The position numbers were made by a program, and so were the translations under genes. Below the pieces are notes generated by a model, which worked only from the letters and a program-made list of their open reading frames with translations, was not told where the DNA came from and ran no database searches. Of a stretch of 52,819 nt of DNA, positions 26,632-35,155 are shown piece by piece (position 1 is the stretch's first letter; the number at the start of each line of letters is the position of its first letter). Origin of the DNA: Candidatus Poribacteria bacterium (GTDB taxonomy: Bacteria > Poribacteria > WGA-4E > WGA-3G); NCBI GenBank assembly GCA_012270865.1, contig JAAXHL010000167.1:1-52819 (forward strand), in the 5' to 3' direction.

Positions 26632-26703
26632 CTTCCCCCCTGATAAGGGGGGTTAGGGGGGTTATCTTCGGACAAGTGTTCATTTATTTTCGGATTTTAC
26701 TAT
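26632..26703. repeat. G/C-run element plus TTTTACTATA repeat
   Basis: A CCCCCCTGATAAGGGGGG palindrome followed by TTAGGGGGG (26635-26661) could fold as hairpin or G-quadruplex. Next to it, 26674-26703 (AAGTGTTCATTTATTTTCGG then ATTTTACTATA) matches in inverted orientation the segment at 52601-52631 with only about two differences. Both look like parts of dispersed repeats. Confidence 0.6.
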
Positions 26704-26708
26704 AAAAC

Positions 26709-26737
26709 TTGATTTCCAGACCCTTTTCTGTTACACT
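26709..26737 (+). promoter_or_regulatory. Promoter of rpiA
   Basis: TTGATT (26709-26714), 17-nt spacer, TACACT (26732-26737), 10 nt before the ATG at 26748. Expected start of transcription at about 26744 leaves a leader of about 4 nt, so rpiA would be essentially leaderless. Confidence 0.65.
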
Positions 26738-26747
26738 TATATGTATC

Positions 26748-27437
26748 ATGAACACCGAACATCAGAAAAAAATCGCTGCAGAAAAAGCGACAGAAACCGT
26801 CCAATCCGGTATGATTGTCGGATTAGGGACAGGTTCTACTGTCTATTACGCTCTCTTGAAGCTCGGCGCATTGGTGCGCGAGGGACTCGATATTATTGGC
26901 ATCCCGACTTCCGAAGGCACCGAAAAAATCGCATTGGAACAAAAGATACCACTCACAACGCTCGCCATGTATCCTACCATCGACCTGACGATTGACGGTG
27001 CCGATGAAGTAGACGCACATCTCAATTTAATCAAAGGCGGCGGTGCTGCCCTCGTTAGAGAAAAGATTATCGCTAACGCCTCTAAAAGAATACTGATTGT
27101 CGTCGATGAAAGCAAAGTGTCCCGTGTCCTCGGCACGACATTTCCGCTGCCGGTAGAGATTGTGCGGTTCGGGTGGGAAGCCACACAGACTGAGGTCAAT
27201 CGGATTTGTGGAAAATCGACTTTACGCGTCGCATCCACACAGGATGGAAAGCAGAACCCACTGATTACCGATAACGGCAACTATATCCTCGACTGCCATT
27301 TTGAGGGTATCCCGACACCTGCAGCGGTTGAGTTGCAGTTGAACAACATTCCGGGAGTCGTTGAGAACGGGATTTTTGTCAACCGCGCCGACAAGATCAT
27401 TATTGGCACGCCGTCCGGTATCCGTTACATGGAGTAG
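26748..27437 (+). CDS. rpiA: Ribose-5-phosphate isomerase A
   Basis: 229 aa, standard RpiA length. Converts ribose 5-phosphate and ribulose 5-phosphate in the pentose phosphate pathway. Motifs: GLGTGSTVYYAL (phosphate binding), TIDGADEVD (catalytic Asp pair), KGGGAALVREKI (catalytic Glu and Lys). The ATG at 26748 fits the N-terminus of the family (MNTEHQKKIAAEKA); an upstream GTG/ATA-type extension from 26709 would overlap its own promoter. No Shine-Dalgarno sequence is visible, consistent with leaderless initiation. Followed after 5 nt by the YjbH-like gene. Confidence 0.96.
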   Translation: MNTEHQKKIAAEKATETVQSGMIVGLGTGSTVYYALLKLGALVREGLDIIGIPTSEGTEKIALEQKIPLTTLAMYPTIDLTIDGADEVDAHLNLIKGGGAALVREKIIANASKRILIVVDESKVSRVLGTTFPLPVEIVRFGWEATQTEVNRICGKSTLRVASTQDGKQNPLITDNGNYILDCHFEGIPTPAAVELQLNNIPGVVENGIFVNRADKIIIGTPSGIRYME

Positions 27438-27442
27438 CGTCA

Positions 27443-28321
27443 ATGCTTCGATACCTTATTTCGCTCTTCCTGTTCATTTCTATAACAATCACGGTTTCTA
27501 ATCCTGTTCGGGGTGAAGTCCTTACAGGGAGTGGGTTGGTAGACGTTCCGACGGGACGGGTGCTGCAGCACGGCATATTCGAGGCAGGCACTTATCTCGG
27601 TTTCCGACAAGCGACAACAGACCGATCTACGGCAAATCTTGCGGATGCGGTTGCAGTGCGTCTCAACTTCGGGTTGTTTGATCGGCTTGAAGTCGGACTG
27701 GCACATCTTTGGGACGAAAACGACCCTGATGCAACCGTTGCGCGGACTGCGAACTTGAAGTTACTGCTCCTGAAGGAGGGGGAGTCAGGCGTAGTTCCGG
27801 GGGTCGCAATAGGTGTAGAGAGACTCGGGAACACGATTTTTTCGTCGGACGCGGACGCGGAAGCCGGTGAAATGCCCTCCGCGTTCTTTGCTGTTAGTAA
27901 GACCTTTAATCTACCGCGGGTACATCTGTTTTCCTTGCACGTCGGTGTCGGGACGCAGCGGTTTGCCTTTGAAGAAAGTCCTATAGGCGTGTTTGCCGGT
28001 CTGAGCAAAGAATTTCGACCCGCTTTTGCGAGAGGCGACATCGCGATGCGTCTGGAGTTTGACGGATCCGGTGTGAACGCGGGTTTGCAGTATATAACCG
28101 CAAGCGGACTTCAGATTGCATTCGGTGCCAAGACCTTGAACAACCCCGACGAGCTCCGCTATCTCGCTGCCGTTTCGTGGACAAACGAACAGATGCTCGA
28201 ACAGATCAATGAAACGAAACGGTTAATCAGACGTGCGACGGAACTTGTGGTCGAAACCAAGCGTGCGATTTCAGAGAAAAAAGAGGCAGATAAGGCTACT
28301 GAGACCCCGTCTGCCCAATAG
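27443..28321 (+). CDS. YjbH-like outer-membrane beta-barrel protein
   Basis: 292 aa. Signal peptide (MLRYLISLFLFISITITVSN, cleavage near VRGE) followed by TGSGLVDVPTGRVLQHGIFEAGTY, the opening seen in YjbH-type (DUF940-like) and related Poribacteria/Planctomycete barrels. Alternating hydrophobic strands continue to residue ~250. The last ~40 residues form a charged helix (EQINETKRLIRRATELVVET, then KRAISEKKEADK), likely a periplasmic coiled coil. GGAG in the end of rpiA lies 8 nt before the ATG, so it is coupled to rpiA transcription. Converges with, and overlaps by 26 nt, the OmpA-like gene on the other strand. Function unknown. Confidence 0.8.
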   Translation: MLRYLISLFLFISITITVSNPVRGEVLTGSGLVDVPTGRVLQHGIFEAGTYLGFRQATTDRSTANLADAVAVRLNFGLFDRLEVGLAHLWDENDPDATVARTANLKLLLLKEGESGVVPGVAIGVERLGNTIFSSDADAEAGEMPSAFFAVSKTFNLPRVHLFSLHVGVGTQRFAFEESPIGVFAGLSKEFRPAFARGDIAMRLEFDGSGVNAGLQYITASGLQIAFGAKTLNNPDELRYLAAVSWTNEQMLEQINETKRLIRRATELVVETKRAISEKKEADKATETPSAQ

Positions 28322-29219
28322 ATTGCATCACTGTTTGGAGCGATGTCAGGAGTTCCGACAGAAAATCTTGGGGTGGCACGAGTATAATTTCGATCCTTCG
28401 ATTTTTGGCTTTTGCTTCCGACGTTTCGGCGGTATCTATCGGTTGATAGAAGGCGTATCCGGTCGCTGCTAAGCGTTCTGCACTGACGTTGGCGTGTTCT
28501 TGTAAGTATTTCACGGCTGCGATTGCGCGTTCGGTTGAGAGATTCCAGTTCCGGAGTGCGTCGCCACCGATGGGTGTGTTATCCGTGTGTCCCTCAATCC
28601 GGATGGCGTAATCCGAATAATCTACGTTTAGCAGGACTTCTTCCGAAATTGCGTCGAGAAGTGCTTTCCCTTCCGTGCTGAGAATCGCGCTGCCGGTTTC
28701 AAACAGAATTTTTCCTTTGACATCAAGTTTCAACCGTCCCGCCTCATCTAACACGGCACCCACGGTGTCTTTAAACCGCTCTTGGATCGAAGCGATTGAC
28801 CGTTGCGATTGCTCTCGAATCCGTTGTAATTCGGATTCAATCTCGGTGAGTTTGGCACGGAGACTCTCTTTCTCACGTTCGAGCGCGTTTTTGTCTTGTT
28901 GGAGTTCGTTGCGTTCAGCGGCGATTTTCCGGGCGGCTTCGCTTGCATTCTGCAATATCTCTTTCGTCCGATCGAGTTCGGAACGTGTCTCCGACAAGGT
29001 ATTTTGCGTTTCAGATAGCGTGCTTTCGGTTTCGGCTAACTTCTTTTCGAGATCAGTTTTCGCAGTCTCAGTTTCTTGCAGTGTGGTCTGAGTTGTCGCT
29101 AATTCTGCCTGCGTCTGTTTGAATTTCTTTGAAGTTGAATTGAGGATGACTCCCAGAACGATGGCAGCAATAGCAAGAACAGAGATGGATACGATCGCCA
29201 GAATTTTGTTTTTAGGCAT
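28296..29219 (-). CDS. OmpA/MotB-like peptidoglycan-binding protein with long coiled coil
   Basis: 307 aa. An N-terminal membrane helix (residues 5-27, uncleaved signal anchor), a long coiled coil (about 30-150, heptad-rich with TETAKTDLEKKLAETEST), then a complete OmpA domain: GSAILSTEGKALLDAI, EGHTDNTPIGG, LSTERAIAAVKYL, AATGYAFYQP and KAKNRRIEIIL. Predicted to span from the inner membrane to the cell wall, like MotB without the motor plug. AAGGAG precedes the ATG. Its start overlaps the RNHCP gene by 8 nt, linking it to the ATPase operon above, an odd partnership. Confidence 0.9.
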   Translation of the reverse strand: MPKNKILAIVSISVLAIAAIVLGVILNSTSKKFKQTQAELATTQTTLQETETAKTDLEKKLAETESTLSETQNTLSETRSELDRTKEILQNASEAARKIAAERNELQQDKNALEREKESLRAKLTEIESELQRIREQSQRSIASIQERFKDTVGAVLDEAGRLKLDVKGKILFETGSAILSTEGKALLDAISEEVLLNVDYSDYAIRIEGHTDNTPIGGDALRNWNLSTERAIAAVKYLQEHANVSAERLAATGYAFYQPIDTAETSEAKAKNRRIEIILVPPQDFLSELLTSLQTVMQSIGQTGSQ

Positions 29220-29517
29220 CTATTTCTCCTTGTAGACGAAGGATCGCGTCAAAGTTATCATTTTTTGAGGTTTTGTTATTTTTCTCTATGCCGCACGTTG
29301 TACAGCGATGCGTAAGGATATAATTGCCGTGTTTTAGGGTGAACCCTACCGGTTCCATCAAACCGTGACAGGTTGCGGATCGGTCGCCGGGATAGACATC
29401 GACGTGCCGACTCCAGAGGCATTCTGGACAGTGGTTGGTGTAGCCGTCTCCCTTGACAGAGGCACTACATTGTGCACAGATGAAATCTTCAATGAGGCGT
29501 TGGAATTTTTTGTTCAC
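29212..29517 (-). CDS. RNHCP domain zinc-ribbon protein
   Basis: 101 aa. Matches the RNHCP family: FICAQC (C14, C17), GYTNHCPECLWSRHVD (C30, C33), PGDRSATCHGLMEP, and a second CxxC (C72, C75). The family motif R-N-H-C-P reads T-N-H-C-P here. Likely a small zinc protein of unknown function, often RNA- or translation-linked by guess. GTG start overlapping the TGA of the upstream gene (GTGA), so it is translationally coupled to the TOPRIM-like gene. Confidence 0.85.
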   Translation of the reverse strand: MNKKFQRLIEDFICAQCSASVKGDGYTNHCPECLWSRHVDVYPGDRSATCHGLMEPVGFTLKHGNYILTHRCTTCGIEKNNKTSKNDNFDAILRLQGEIDA

Positions 29518-30125
29518 TGGTCAGCACTCATATTCTTGCCTTGTGCGAGTCGGTCTAATGTTCGCTTTAGACTGGGAGAGGCGGTAGCAGCGCGTTCTAA
29601 ATTCCAGTGTTTTTGGACGAATTCACTCAAAAGTGTGTTATATTCATTGCCCACGCTGCGCGTTGCACCTTGCGCTGGCAATAACGCTTCACGGACAGCC
29701 TTCTTTTTGCTTCTTCGGGCAAGTGATAAAAGAAACTCCTTGGGATTCAAAATATCGTCTGTTGGCGACGGAATTCGATGTGACGGAATTGATAGAAAAG
29801 TTGCGAATCCTATCCGATCCGCCATCACCCAAGATTCAACCTCCATAATAGCGACACGAAAGAAAAATCTTGGATTGATAGGACCTTTAATCCACGACTG
29901 GATAAGTCCTGGTGGACAATCCCGAGGTGTGTCTAAATCTGTCAACATAAACACGGTTATATTGTTGGAAGCTCGATTGAATTCAGGTGTCTTTCGTTCA
30001 AGATGCGATTTTCCTTGGAACCCAATTCTTTCCACGATGTCAGCACCAAACTTCTCAAGAATTTTGGTCGCCACTGCATCGCTGAGCCTGTCTTCAACTG
30101 CAAGAATTACGTTATTCAGGTTCAC
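29514..30125 (-). CDS. TOPRIM-like hypothetical protein, partner of AAA ATPase
   Basis: 203 aa. The N-terminus VILAVEDRLSDAVATKILEK contains the Glu of a possible TOPRIM motif 1 (E-D-x-x-S-D where E-G-x-x-D is usual), and FMLTDLDTPRD supplies a DxD (TD-L-D). RVAIMEVESWVMAD is the most conserved-looking segment and resembles DUF4276-type ATPase partners. GTG start overlapping the TGA of the AAA ATPase gene. Similar ATPase plus TOPRIM pairs (OLD, PARIS, Gabija) act in phage defence; whether this one does is inference. The third acidic residue of a classical TOPRIM centre is not certain. Confidence 0.7.
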   Translation of the reverse strand: MNLNNVILAVEDRLSDAVATKILEKFGADIVERIGFQGKSHLERKTPEFNRASNNITVFMLTDLDTPRDCPPGLIQSWIKGPINPRFFFRVAIMEVESWVMADRIGFATFLSIPSHRIPSPTDDILNPKEFLLSLARRSKKKAVREALLPAQGATRSVGNEYNTLLSEFVQKHWNLERAATASPSLKRTLDRLAQGKNMSADQ

Positions 30126-31261
30126 TCTAATAGGCTCGACTGTTCTGGATATCTGGTTATTACGACTTCACCGGTTGTGAGGCCCGCCTTAAGAAGTGCC
30201 CGAATATGGTCAACATCAGACGCAATTTTGACGACTGTTCCTTCTTTTTCGGGGGTGAGCAAAAGCACTTCTCTTCCATCAATACCGGGCTCTATAAGCA
30301 GCACGTCGCTTTGCGTACTAACTAACACCTGAGATCCTTGACTTTTTTGCAGACGAGAGATAGAAGGGGCGAGTTGAGAGACGATGCCTATGTTTAAAGA
30401 AAGTTCTGGTTCTTCTAATAATACGATTGAATCGCTTTCAAAAAGGGACCATAGGAGTCCTATAAGCCGAAGTACGCCATCCGAAAATTGGTCTTCGTGC
30501 TGCGCTTCTTCATTTGAGCACCAGTGGGAATAATGTTCCTGTAAATGTGGTCTGCCTCTGTTGTCACGAATAAATTCCAATTTTTCAAATTGCGGGACAG
30601 CGATTTTGAGGGTCCGTTCAATCCTTTTGAGACGCGCGCGGCGGGTACTCGGATGCACGCTCGCGACTCTTTCAAGGAAAGCCTGCCCAAAAGGATCGTC
30701 TTCGATAACTTTGCCTTGTATCGAATCAGCGAAACGGATGAGTTGCGGCACCAGATGGAGATAGGTGACATTGCGAAAAAAGCGTCCAATCTCCCGAAAC
30801 TTCGCATTCGCAGCGATCTGTTCAAGTGCAGTCTGCGTAAGGCGATCTGGATCCTCGTTATCGTCTGCATCCGGTCTATTAAGGAGAAGTTCATCCTCTC
30901 GCCAGACGCGTTCATAAGTGAGATGCGTTTGGCAATGTTCACGATCTGCTTGTCGGAATCCGACACCATATCGCCATGTTGCGGGTGCATCTGGTGTGTC
31001 GGCGATATGAATTTCAATGGAAACCTCTGCGTCTTGTGTCGCGGACAGGCACCGAATTTTGGAGGCACCCCCTCGGTCACTGATCGCTTTTTGGAGTCCG
31101 CCCCCTTCGGCTTTGGCAATATCGCGGAGAAAGCGAAAGATGTCTAACAGGTTGGATTTACCTGACGCATTCGGACCGACAATAAATTGCCGTTCCCGAA
31201 GTGGCACATCAATATGCTGAAAGTTCCGCCAATTTTTGACGATAAGCCGATTGATAATCAT
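30122..31261 (-). CDS. AAA family ATPase (AAA_21/OLD-like)
   Basis: 379 aa. Walker A GPNASGKSN at 29-37, the signature-like FSDGVLRLIGLLWSLF, Walker B SIVLLEEPELSLN, and a H-loop-like STQSDVLL in place of THSP. No nuclease domain is fused; instead the next gene, overlapping by 4 nt, may supply it. The upstream gap holds a possible promoter (TTGGTA, 18 nt, TATCAT) and TGAGG some 13 nt before the ATG. First gene of the four-gene chain ending with the OmpA-like protein. Confidence 0.9.
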   Translation of the reverse strand: MIINRLIVKNWRNFQHIDVPLRERQFIVGPNASGKSNLLDIFRFLRDIAKAEGGGLQKAISDRGGASKIRCLSATQDAEVSIEIHIADTPDAPATWRYGVGFRQADREHCQTHLTYERVWREDELLLNRPDADDNEDPDRLTQTALEQIAANAKFREIGRFFRNVTYLHLVPQLIRFADSIQGKVIEDDPFGQAFLERVASVHPSTRRARLKRIERTLKIAVPQFEKLEFIRDNRGRPHLQEHYSHWCSNEEAQHEDQFSDGVLRLIGLLWSLFESDSIVLLEEPELSLNIGIVSQLAPSISRLQKSQGSQVLVSTQSDVLLIEPGIDGREVLLLTPEKEGTVVKIASDVDHIRALLKAGLTTGEVVITRYPEQSSLLE

Positions 31262-31364
31262 AAAAGTAAATTTTCCTCAAATAGATTTTCCGCGAATGTA
31301 ATACGAAAATGATAACATATCCAAATCACAGATACCAACCGAAAATGGAATCAGAAAATATTTT

Positions 31365-33341
31365 TTAATCAACATCTTCGGAACCGATGAAGGATTGCAC
31401 ATTCCACAACAGAATAGTGCCATCAAAACTTCCGCTCGCCAACAGTGTACTATCGGGTGAAAAAGCGAGCGACTGCACGTCCGTTGTATGCCCCCAGAAA
31501 GTATGGATATTCTCACCGGTAGCAACGTCCCATAAACGGATCGCCATCTTCTCCATCCCTTTCTGCCACCATGTCCCTGATGCCAGATATTTACCGCACG
31601 GGGAAAAAGTGATCGCATACGGTTTTATACTGTTCTTAGGTTGTGGTATGGTATCCAACGGTATCGGTTCTTCAATGTTCCATAGATGTATCTCTCCGTA
31701 ATGTCCAGTCGCAATAATATTACCATCTGGCGAAACTGTTATTGAATAGGTCCGTGAATCTCTCTTCTTGGACCAATCAAGAGCGGCAAAACGAGGGTCT
31801 TTCTTCAGTGTTTCCCATGCTCGTTTCTGCTCTGCTTTCTGTTCGGAAGTTAATGTTGCAAAAGCCTTTTTCCGTGCAGCGTCTGAATATTTAACCCGAT
31901 TGATTTTTGCGTGTAACTTTGCAACGAAACTTTGTTTATGTTTCTGTGGGACTTCCCATAATCCGGGTCCGCCACCCCATAATCCGGGTTCGCCACCATT
32001 GCTATCACTCACAATTGTTTGTCCATCCTGAGAAAACCACATTGAATCTAGATCCGAATCTGTTTGGGGTCGGAATGTAGGCTCACGAAGTGTTACCCAT
32101 GCGTTAGTCTTGTCAGAATTTCCCGATTTGTTGTGAAGTGACCATGCGGTTGCTAACTCTGGGCATTTCGCTAACCATATTGAACCGATACTCCCAGGTA
32201 ATCGTTCTATTGATTTTAATTTTTCACGACGTTCTACATCCCATACTTCAACAGTATTCGTGCTATCGGGAAATACAACAGCAAATAGTTCCTCTTCCAG
32301 CGAATATGAGGGTACTAAGCGAGTCATGCTGAATTCAAAATCGTACCATTTAGCGTCCCAATAGTTCATGTTCCAACGTTTGGCATCGATATCACTGTGT
32401 GTCCAATCCGCCTTGCGTGCGCCTTTTTCGATGTCCCAAACTCGTAAATTTCCGCCTCTGTCCGCTGATACAATGAATTGACCGCACGGTGAAAAGGTGA
32501 CAATATCTATCCAATGCTCGTGTGCTTTGAAATACGCAATGCGTTTGCTTGTTGCTATGTCCCAGATTGAGATGAAAAGTTGCTGTAAATCATCGTCGTT
32601 ATTAGCAGCGTCGTCTGGACACGCGCATGCAATTAATCGACTATCTGGCGAAAACGCAAACTTTTTACCTGGGCACTTCGTAATTAACTCACCTGTCCAA
32701 GAATCCCAAACAGCAGTTTGCGAACCGTCTCGTGAAGGTGTATATCCTCCGTTATCAGTGTTAATGGGTGTTTCTGTTACAGCAAGGTATTGTCCATTGG
32801 GCGAAAATTCGACACCTGCATAGATATTGAACTGTGCATTTATGGGTTCTAACTGCATCTGCGTGACGTATTCACCACGTTGAACATCTAACACCTCAAT
32901 GGCTTGCTGCCATGGAGCTGAGGCAATCAATTGACTATCTGGAGAAAAGACAAGAAACTCAACAAAAGAAGACAATTTGTATCTTTTCATCCGTGCGATG
33001 GTTTCTCCGCTCTGAACATCTATCACCTTAACGGTACCATCCCAATTGGCAATAACAATCAACTTACCATCGGTTGAAATATCCACAGCGGAAATAAGAC
33101 CACGCTCTGTTTCCCACAAAGCGATTGGCAACATTGTTGAAACATCATAGAACCAGATCCCCATTCCAGTTCCAGCGGCAAAATATGTGGCATCTGGTGA
33201 AAGTGCGATATTATCTAAACTTGGACTTGATGCACGGACACCTTTCCCAAACCGGACGATTGCACCTTCTGGTAGTGCCCATGTTGTTCCTTCGGGGTCC
33301 CCTGATACTACATTCAAGCGTGCCGGTCTTCGATTTTGCAT
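31365..33341 (-). CDS. Large WD40 repeat protein
   Basis: 658 aa, one of the multi-blade WD40 proteins common in Poribacteria-like genomes. Many blades have the FSPDG.yla / W..... pattern, e.g. IALSPDATYFAAGTGMGIWF, FSPDSRLIACA, LAFSPDSTLLASGSFDGTIL. Probably two propellers, with a charged helical linker near residues 500-530 (SDAARKKAFATLTSEQKAEQ). No signal peptide, so cytoplasmic. CGGAG is 7 nt before the ATG, 15 nt after the deacylase stop, so it is the third gene of the cupin-deacylase operon. Partner and function unknown. Confidence 0.9.
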   Translation of the reverse strand: MQNRRPARLNVVSGDPEGTTWALPEGAIVRFGKGVRASSPSLDNIALSPDATYFAAGTGMGIWFYDVSTMLPIALWETERGLISAVDISTDGKLIVIANWDGTVKVIDVQSGETIARMKRYKLSSFVEFLVFSPDSQLIASAPWQQAIEVLDVQRGEYVTQMQLEPINAQFNIYAGVEFSPNGQYLAVTETPINTDNGGYTPSRDGSQTAVWDSWTGELITKCPGKKFAFSPDSRLIACACPDDAANNDDDLQQLFISIWDIATSKRIAYFKAHEHWIDIVTFSPCGQFIVSADRGGNLRVWDIEKGARKADWTHSDIDAKRWNMNYWDAKWYDFEFSMTRLVPSYSLEEELFAVVFPDSTNTVEVWDVERREKLKSIERLPGSIGSIWLAKCPELATAWSLHNKSGNSDKTNAWVTLREPTFRPQTDSDLDSMWFSQDGQTIVSDSNGGEPGLWGGGPGLWEVPQKHKQSFVAKLHAKINRVKYSDAARKKAFATLTSEQKAEQKRAWETLKKDPRFAALDWSKKRDSRTYSITVSPDGNIIATGHYGEIHLWNIEEPIPLDTIPQPKNSIKPYAITFSPCGKYLASGTWWQKGMEKMAIRLWDVATGENIHTFWGHTTDVQSLAFSPDSTLLASGSFDGTILLWNVQSFIGSEDVD

Positions 33342-33356
33342 TATATTGCTCCGGGA

Positions 33357-34595
33357 TTATAGTTCTGCACGGGTCATGAAGGTTGCGTAGATAGTGGAAG
33401 TCCGCACGAGATCTGGGATATTTACGCACTCATTGATGGCGTGTCCGCCTTTACCACTGGGTCCGTATCCGATGCCGGGTAGACCTGTATTGACGAAATA
33501 GTGCAAGTCCGTGAACCCTGTCGTGCCTTTAAATTTCGGTCGATTGAAACGGACGACACGCACGGCATCGGCGAATGCTTGTGCTATTGGCGAATCGGTA
33601 TCTGTTAGACAGGGTTCAATCCGCAAGATGGCGCGTGCTTCTGCGTCCAGGTCGGGGTAGTATTGACAGGCACCAGAAATTGCCTCTCGCAATTCGAGTT
33701 CGGCAAACTCAAGTTTTTCGTTTGGCGTAATCCGTCGGTCGATTGAGAATTTAACGCTTGCGGGAACGGTGTTGACTTTATCGCCATCGGTGCCGCGGAA
33801 CGTTCCGCCGATGTTCAGTGTTGGATAACGGTCGCTGCCATCAAGAAGCCTAAACGCGCGTTCCGGTGATTTTAGATTCCGTTTAACGCGTTGCAAGGCT
33901 GTTACGAGTTCGGCTGCCTTCTCGAAAGCGTTTATCCCCTTATCTGGGTTAGCCCCGTGCGCCGCTTTGCCTTTGATCTCAATTTCTAACCAGAGGACAC
34001 CGTTATGCCCGTTACCGATGTTCATCTCCGAACCGCCTTCGCAGTTGACGACGTAATCTGCATTGACCAAACCTTTTTCGACGACATACCCTGCGCCCAA
34101 CTGTCCGCCGGTCTCTTCGTCGCAGGTGAAGGAGCATTCGACGTTAAATTTCGGTGTGGTGTCGGTCTTTTGGAGAGCTTGAATCGCGAACAGGAGCGCA
34201 GCGATAGCATCCTTCATATCGTCGGCGCCGCGTCCGTAAAGCCACTCGCCGTCAATTTTACCGCTGAACGGATCACCGAAACGCCACTCACCTGCAACGG
34301 GGACGACATCGTAGTGTGCGTTGAAATGAACTGTTTTTTCTGCGCCGACATCCCACCGCGCGATGAGGTTTAACCGTGGATGGCTATCGGCATTTAGGAT
34401 CACCTGTTCGGCTCGGCGTTTCGGGACTTTGGCAATTCGTGTCCGCATCCCTAACGCTTTGCATTTCGCCTGAAGTAGTTCCACAATTTCGGCATAATTT
34501 TCGCCGGGCGGATTGACAGTCGGAATCCTGACGAGTTCCTGTAGCAACGCACAGAGTTCGGTCTGATTCTCCTTAATATAGGTTTGAACAGACAT
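33357..34595 (-). CDS. M20 family deacylase/peptidase (ArgE/DapE type)
   Basis: 412 aa. Dizinc M20 hydrolase: H94 and D96 in AHYDVVP, bridging D126 in GRGADDMKD, catalytic E160 and ligand E161 in CDEETGG, E186 in NCEGGS, and the terminal His in GKGGHAINE near 389. The dimerisation domain lies between about 195 and 310. Related to acetylornithine deacetylase and succinyl-diaminopimelate desuccinylase, but genomic context (cupin, WD40) does not support arginine or lysine biosynthesis; probably a catabolic N-acyl amidohydrolase. GGAG lies 7 nt before the ATG, 21 nt after the cupin gene. Confidence 0.92.
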   Translation of the reverse strand: MSVQTYIKENQTELCALLQELVRIPTVNPPGENYAEIVELLQAKCKALGMRTRIAKVPKRRAEQVILNADSHPRLNLIARWDVGAEKTVHFNAHYDVVPVAGEWRFGDPFSGKIDGEWLYGRGADDMKDAIAALLFAIQALQKTDTTPKFNVECSFTCDEETGGQLGAGYVVEKGLVNADYVVNCEGGSEMNIGNGHNGVLWLEIEIKGKAAHGANPDKGINAFEKAAELVTALQRVKRNLKSPERAFRLLDGSDRYPTLNIGGTFRGTDGDKVNTVPASVKFSIDRRITPNEKLEFAELELREAISGACQYYPDLDAEARAILRIEPCLTDTDSPIAQAFADAVRVVRFNRPKFKGTTGFTDLHYFVNTGLPGIGYGPSGKGGHAINECVNIPDLVRTSTIYATFMTRAEL

Positions 34596-34616
34596 TTTAC
34601 GTCTCCTGCGTCGCCG

Positions 34617-35030
34617 TTACGTGACGACTGCCTGATCCCCGGCTGACAAGTGTCCCACCGTTTCACCTGTCTCCGTGAAGGTACGGGTTACGGTGACAGA
34701 GGCGTAGGTCCACAAGATTTTCATCTGTGTGTCGCTTTCATTCCAAAACCGGTGTGGGATACCAGCGGGGACGAATGTGGTATCGTAGGCTTTCATCGTA
34801 AAGACTTCACCATCAACCTCACAAGCGGCTTCGCCTTCGAGGATTGTGACGGATTCATCGCAGTTATGATAGTGGCGTGCGATCGCTGCGCCGGGTTCAA
34901 ACATCGTTACGCCGTTGGTGAGTGAAGTGGAGTCTATCCATTTACCGGCTAACGGGACGGTTTTTACGCCGGTGCCCCGGTCAATAGGATTCTGTTTTCC
35001 AAAGTCGATAACGTGTGCTTTCGTGCTCAT
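34617..35030 (-). CDS. Cupin domain-containing protein
   Basis: 137 aa, single cupin barrel. Motif 1: HYHNCDESVTILEGEAACEV (His, His, Glu ligands); motif 2: YDTTFVPAGIPHRFWNES. A mononuclear metal centre is expected. Possible roles are a small dioxygenase, isomerase or ligand sensor; not determinable. AGGCGAG precedes the ATG. Promoter TTGATT-17-TATACT at 35063-35091, with a 13-bp palindrome (35101-35113) 10 bp further upstream that may be an operator. Heads the operon cupin-deacylase-WD40. Confidence 0.88.
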   Translation of the reverse strand: MSTKAHVIDFGKQNPIDRGTGVKTVPLAGKWIDSTSLTNGVTMFEPGAAIARHYHNCDESVTILEGEAACEVDGEVFTMKAYDTTFVPAGIPHRFWNESDTQMKILWTYASVTVTRTFTETGETVGHLSAGDQAVVT

Positions 35031-35062
35031 TTAATGTCTCGCCTTTCGTTAAGGTTTGACGT

Positions 35063-35091
35063 AGTATAGCACGGAGCAGGAAAAAAATCAA
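35063..35091 (-). promoter_or_regulatory. Promoter of the cupin-deacylase-WD40 operon
   Basis: Minus strand: TTGATT (35091-35086), 17-nt spacer, TATACT (35068-35063), 32 nt before the cupin ATG. Confidence 0.7.
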
Positions 35092-35100
35092 GGGTAAAGC

Positions 35101-35113
35101 GAGAATGATTCTC
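35101..35113. promoter_or_regulatory. Fur-like palindromic operator candidate
   Basis: GAGAATGATTCTC is a perfect inverted repeat with a single central base, the 6-1-6 core of Fur/PerR-type boxes. It sits 10 bp upstream of the -35 hexamer of the cupin operon and just after the bioF-like stop. Similarity to Fur boxes is by eye only. Confidence 0.35.
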
Positions 35114-35155
35114 AGCGAATCGGTCTGAATCAGGATTTGTAGGATTGCTGGATTC

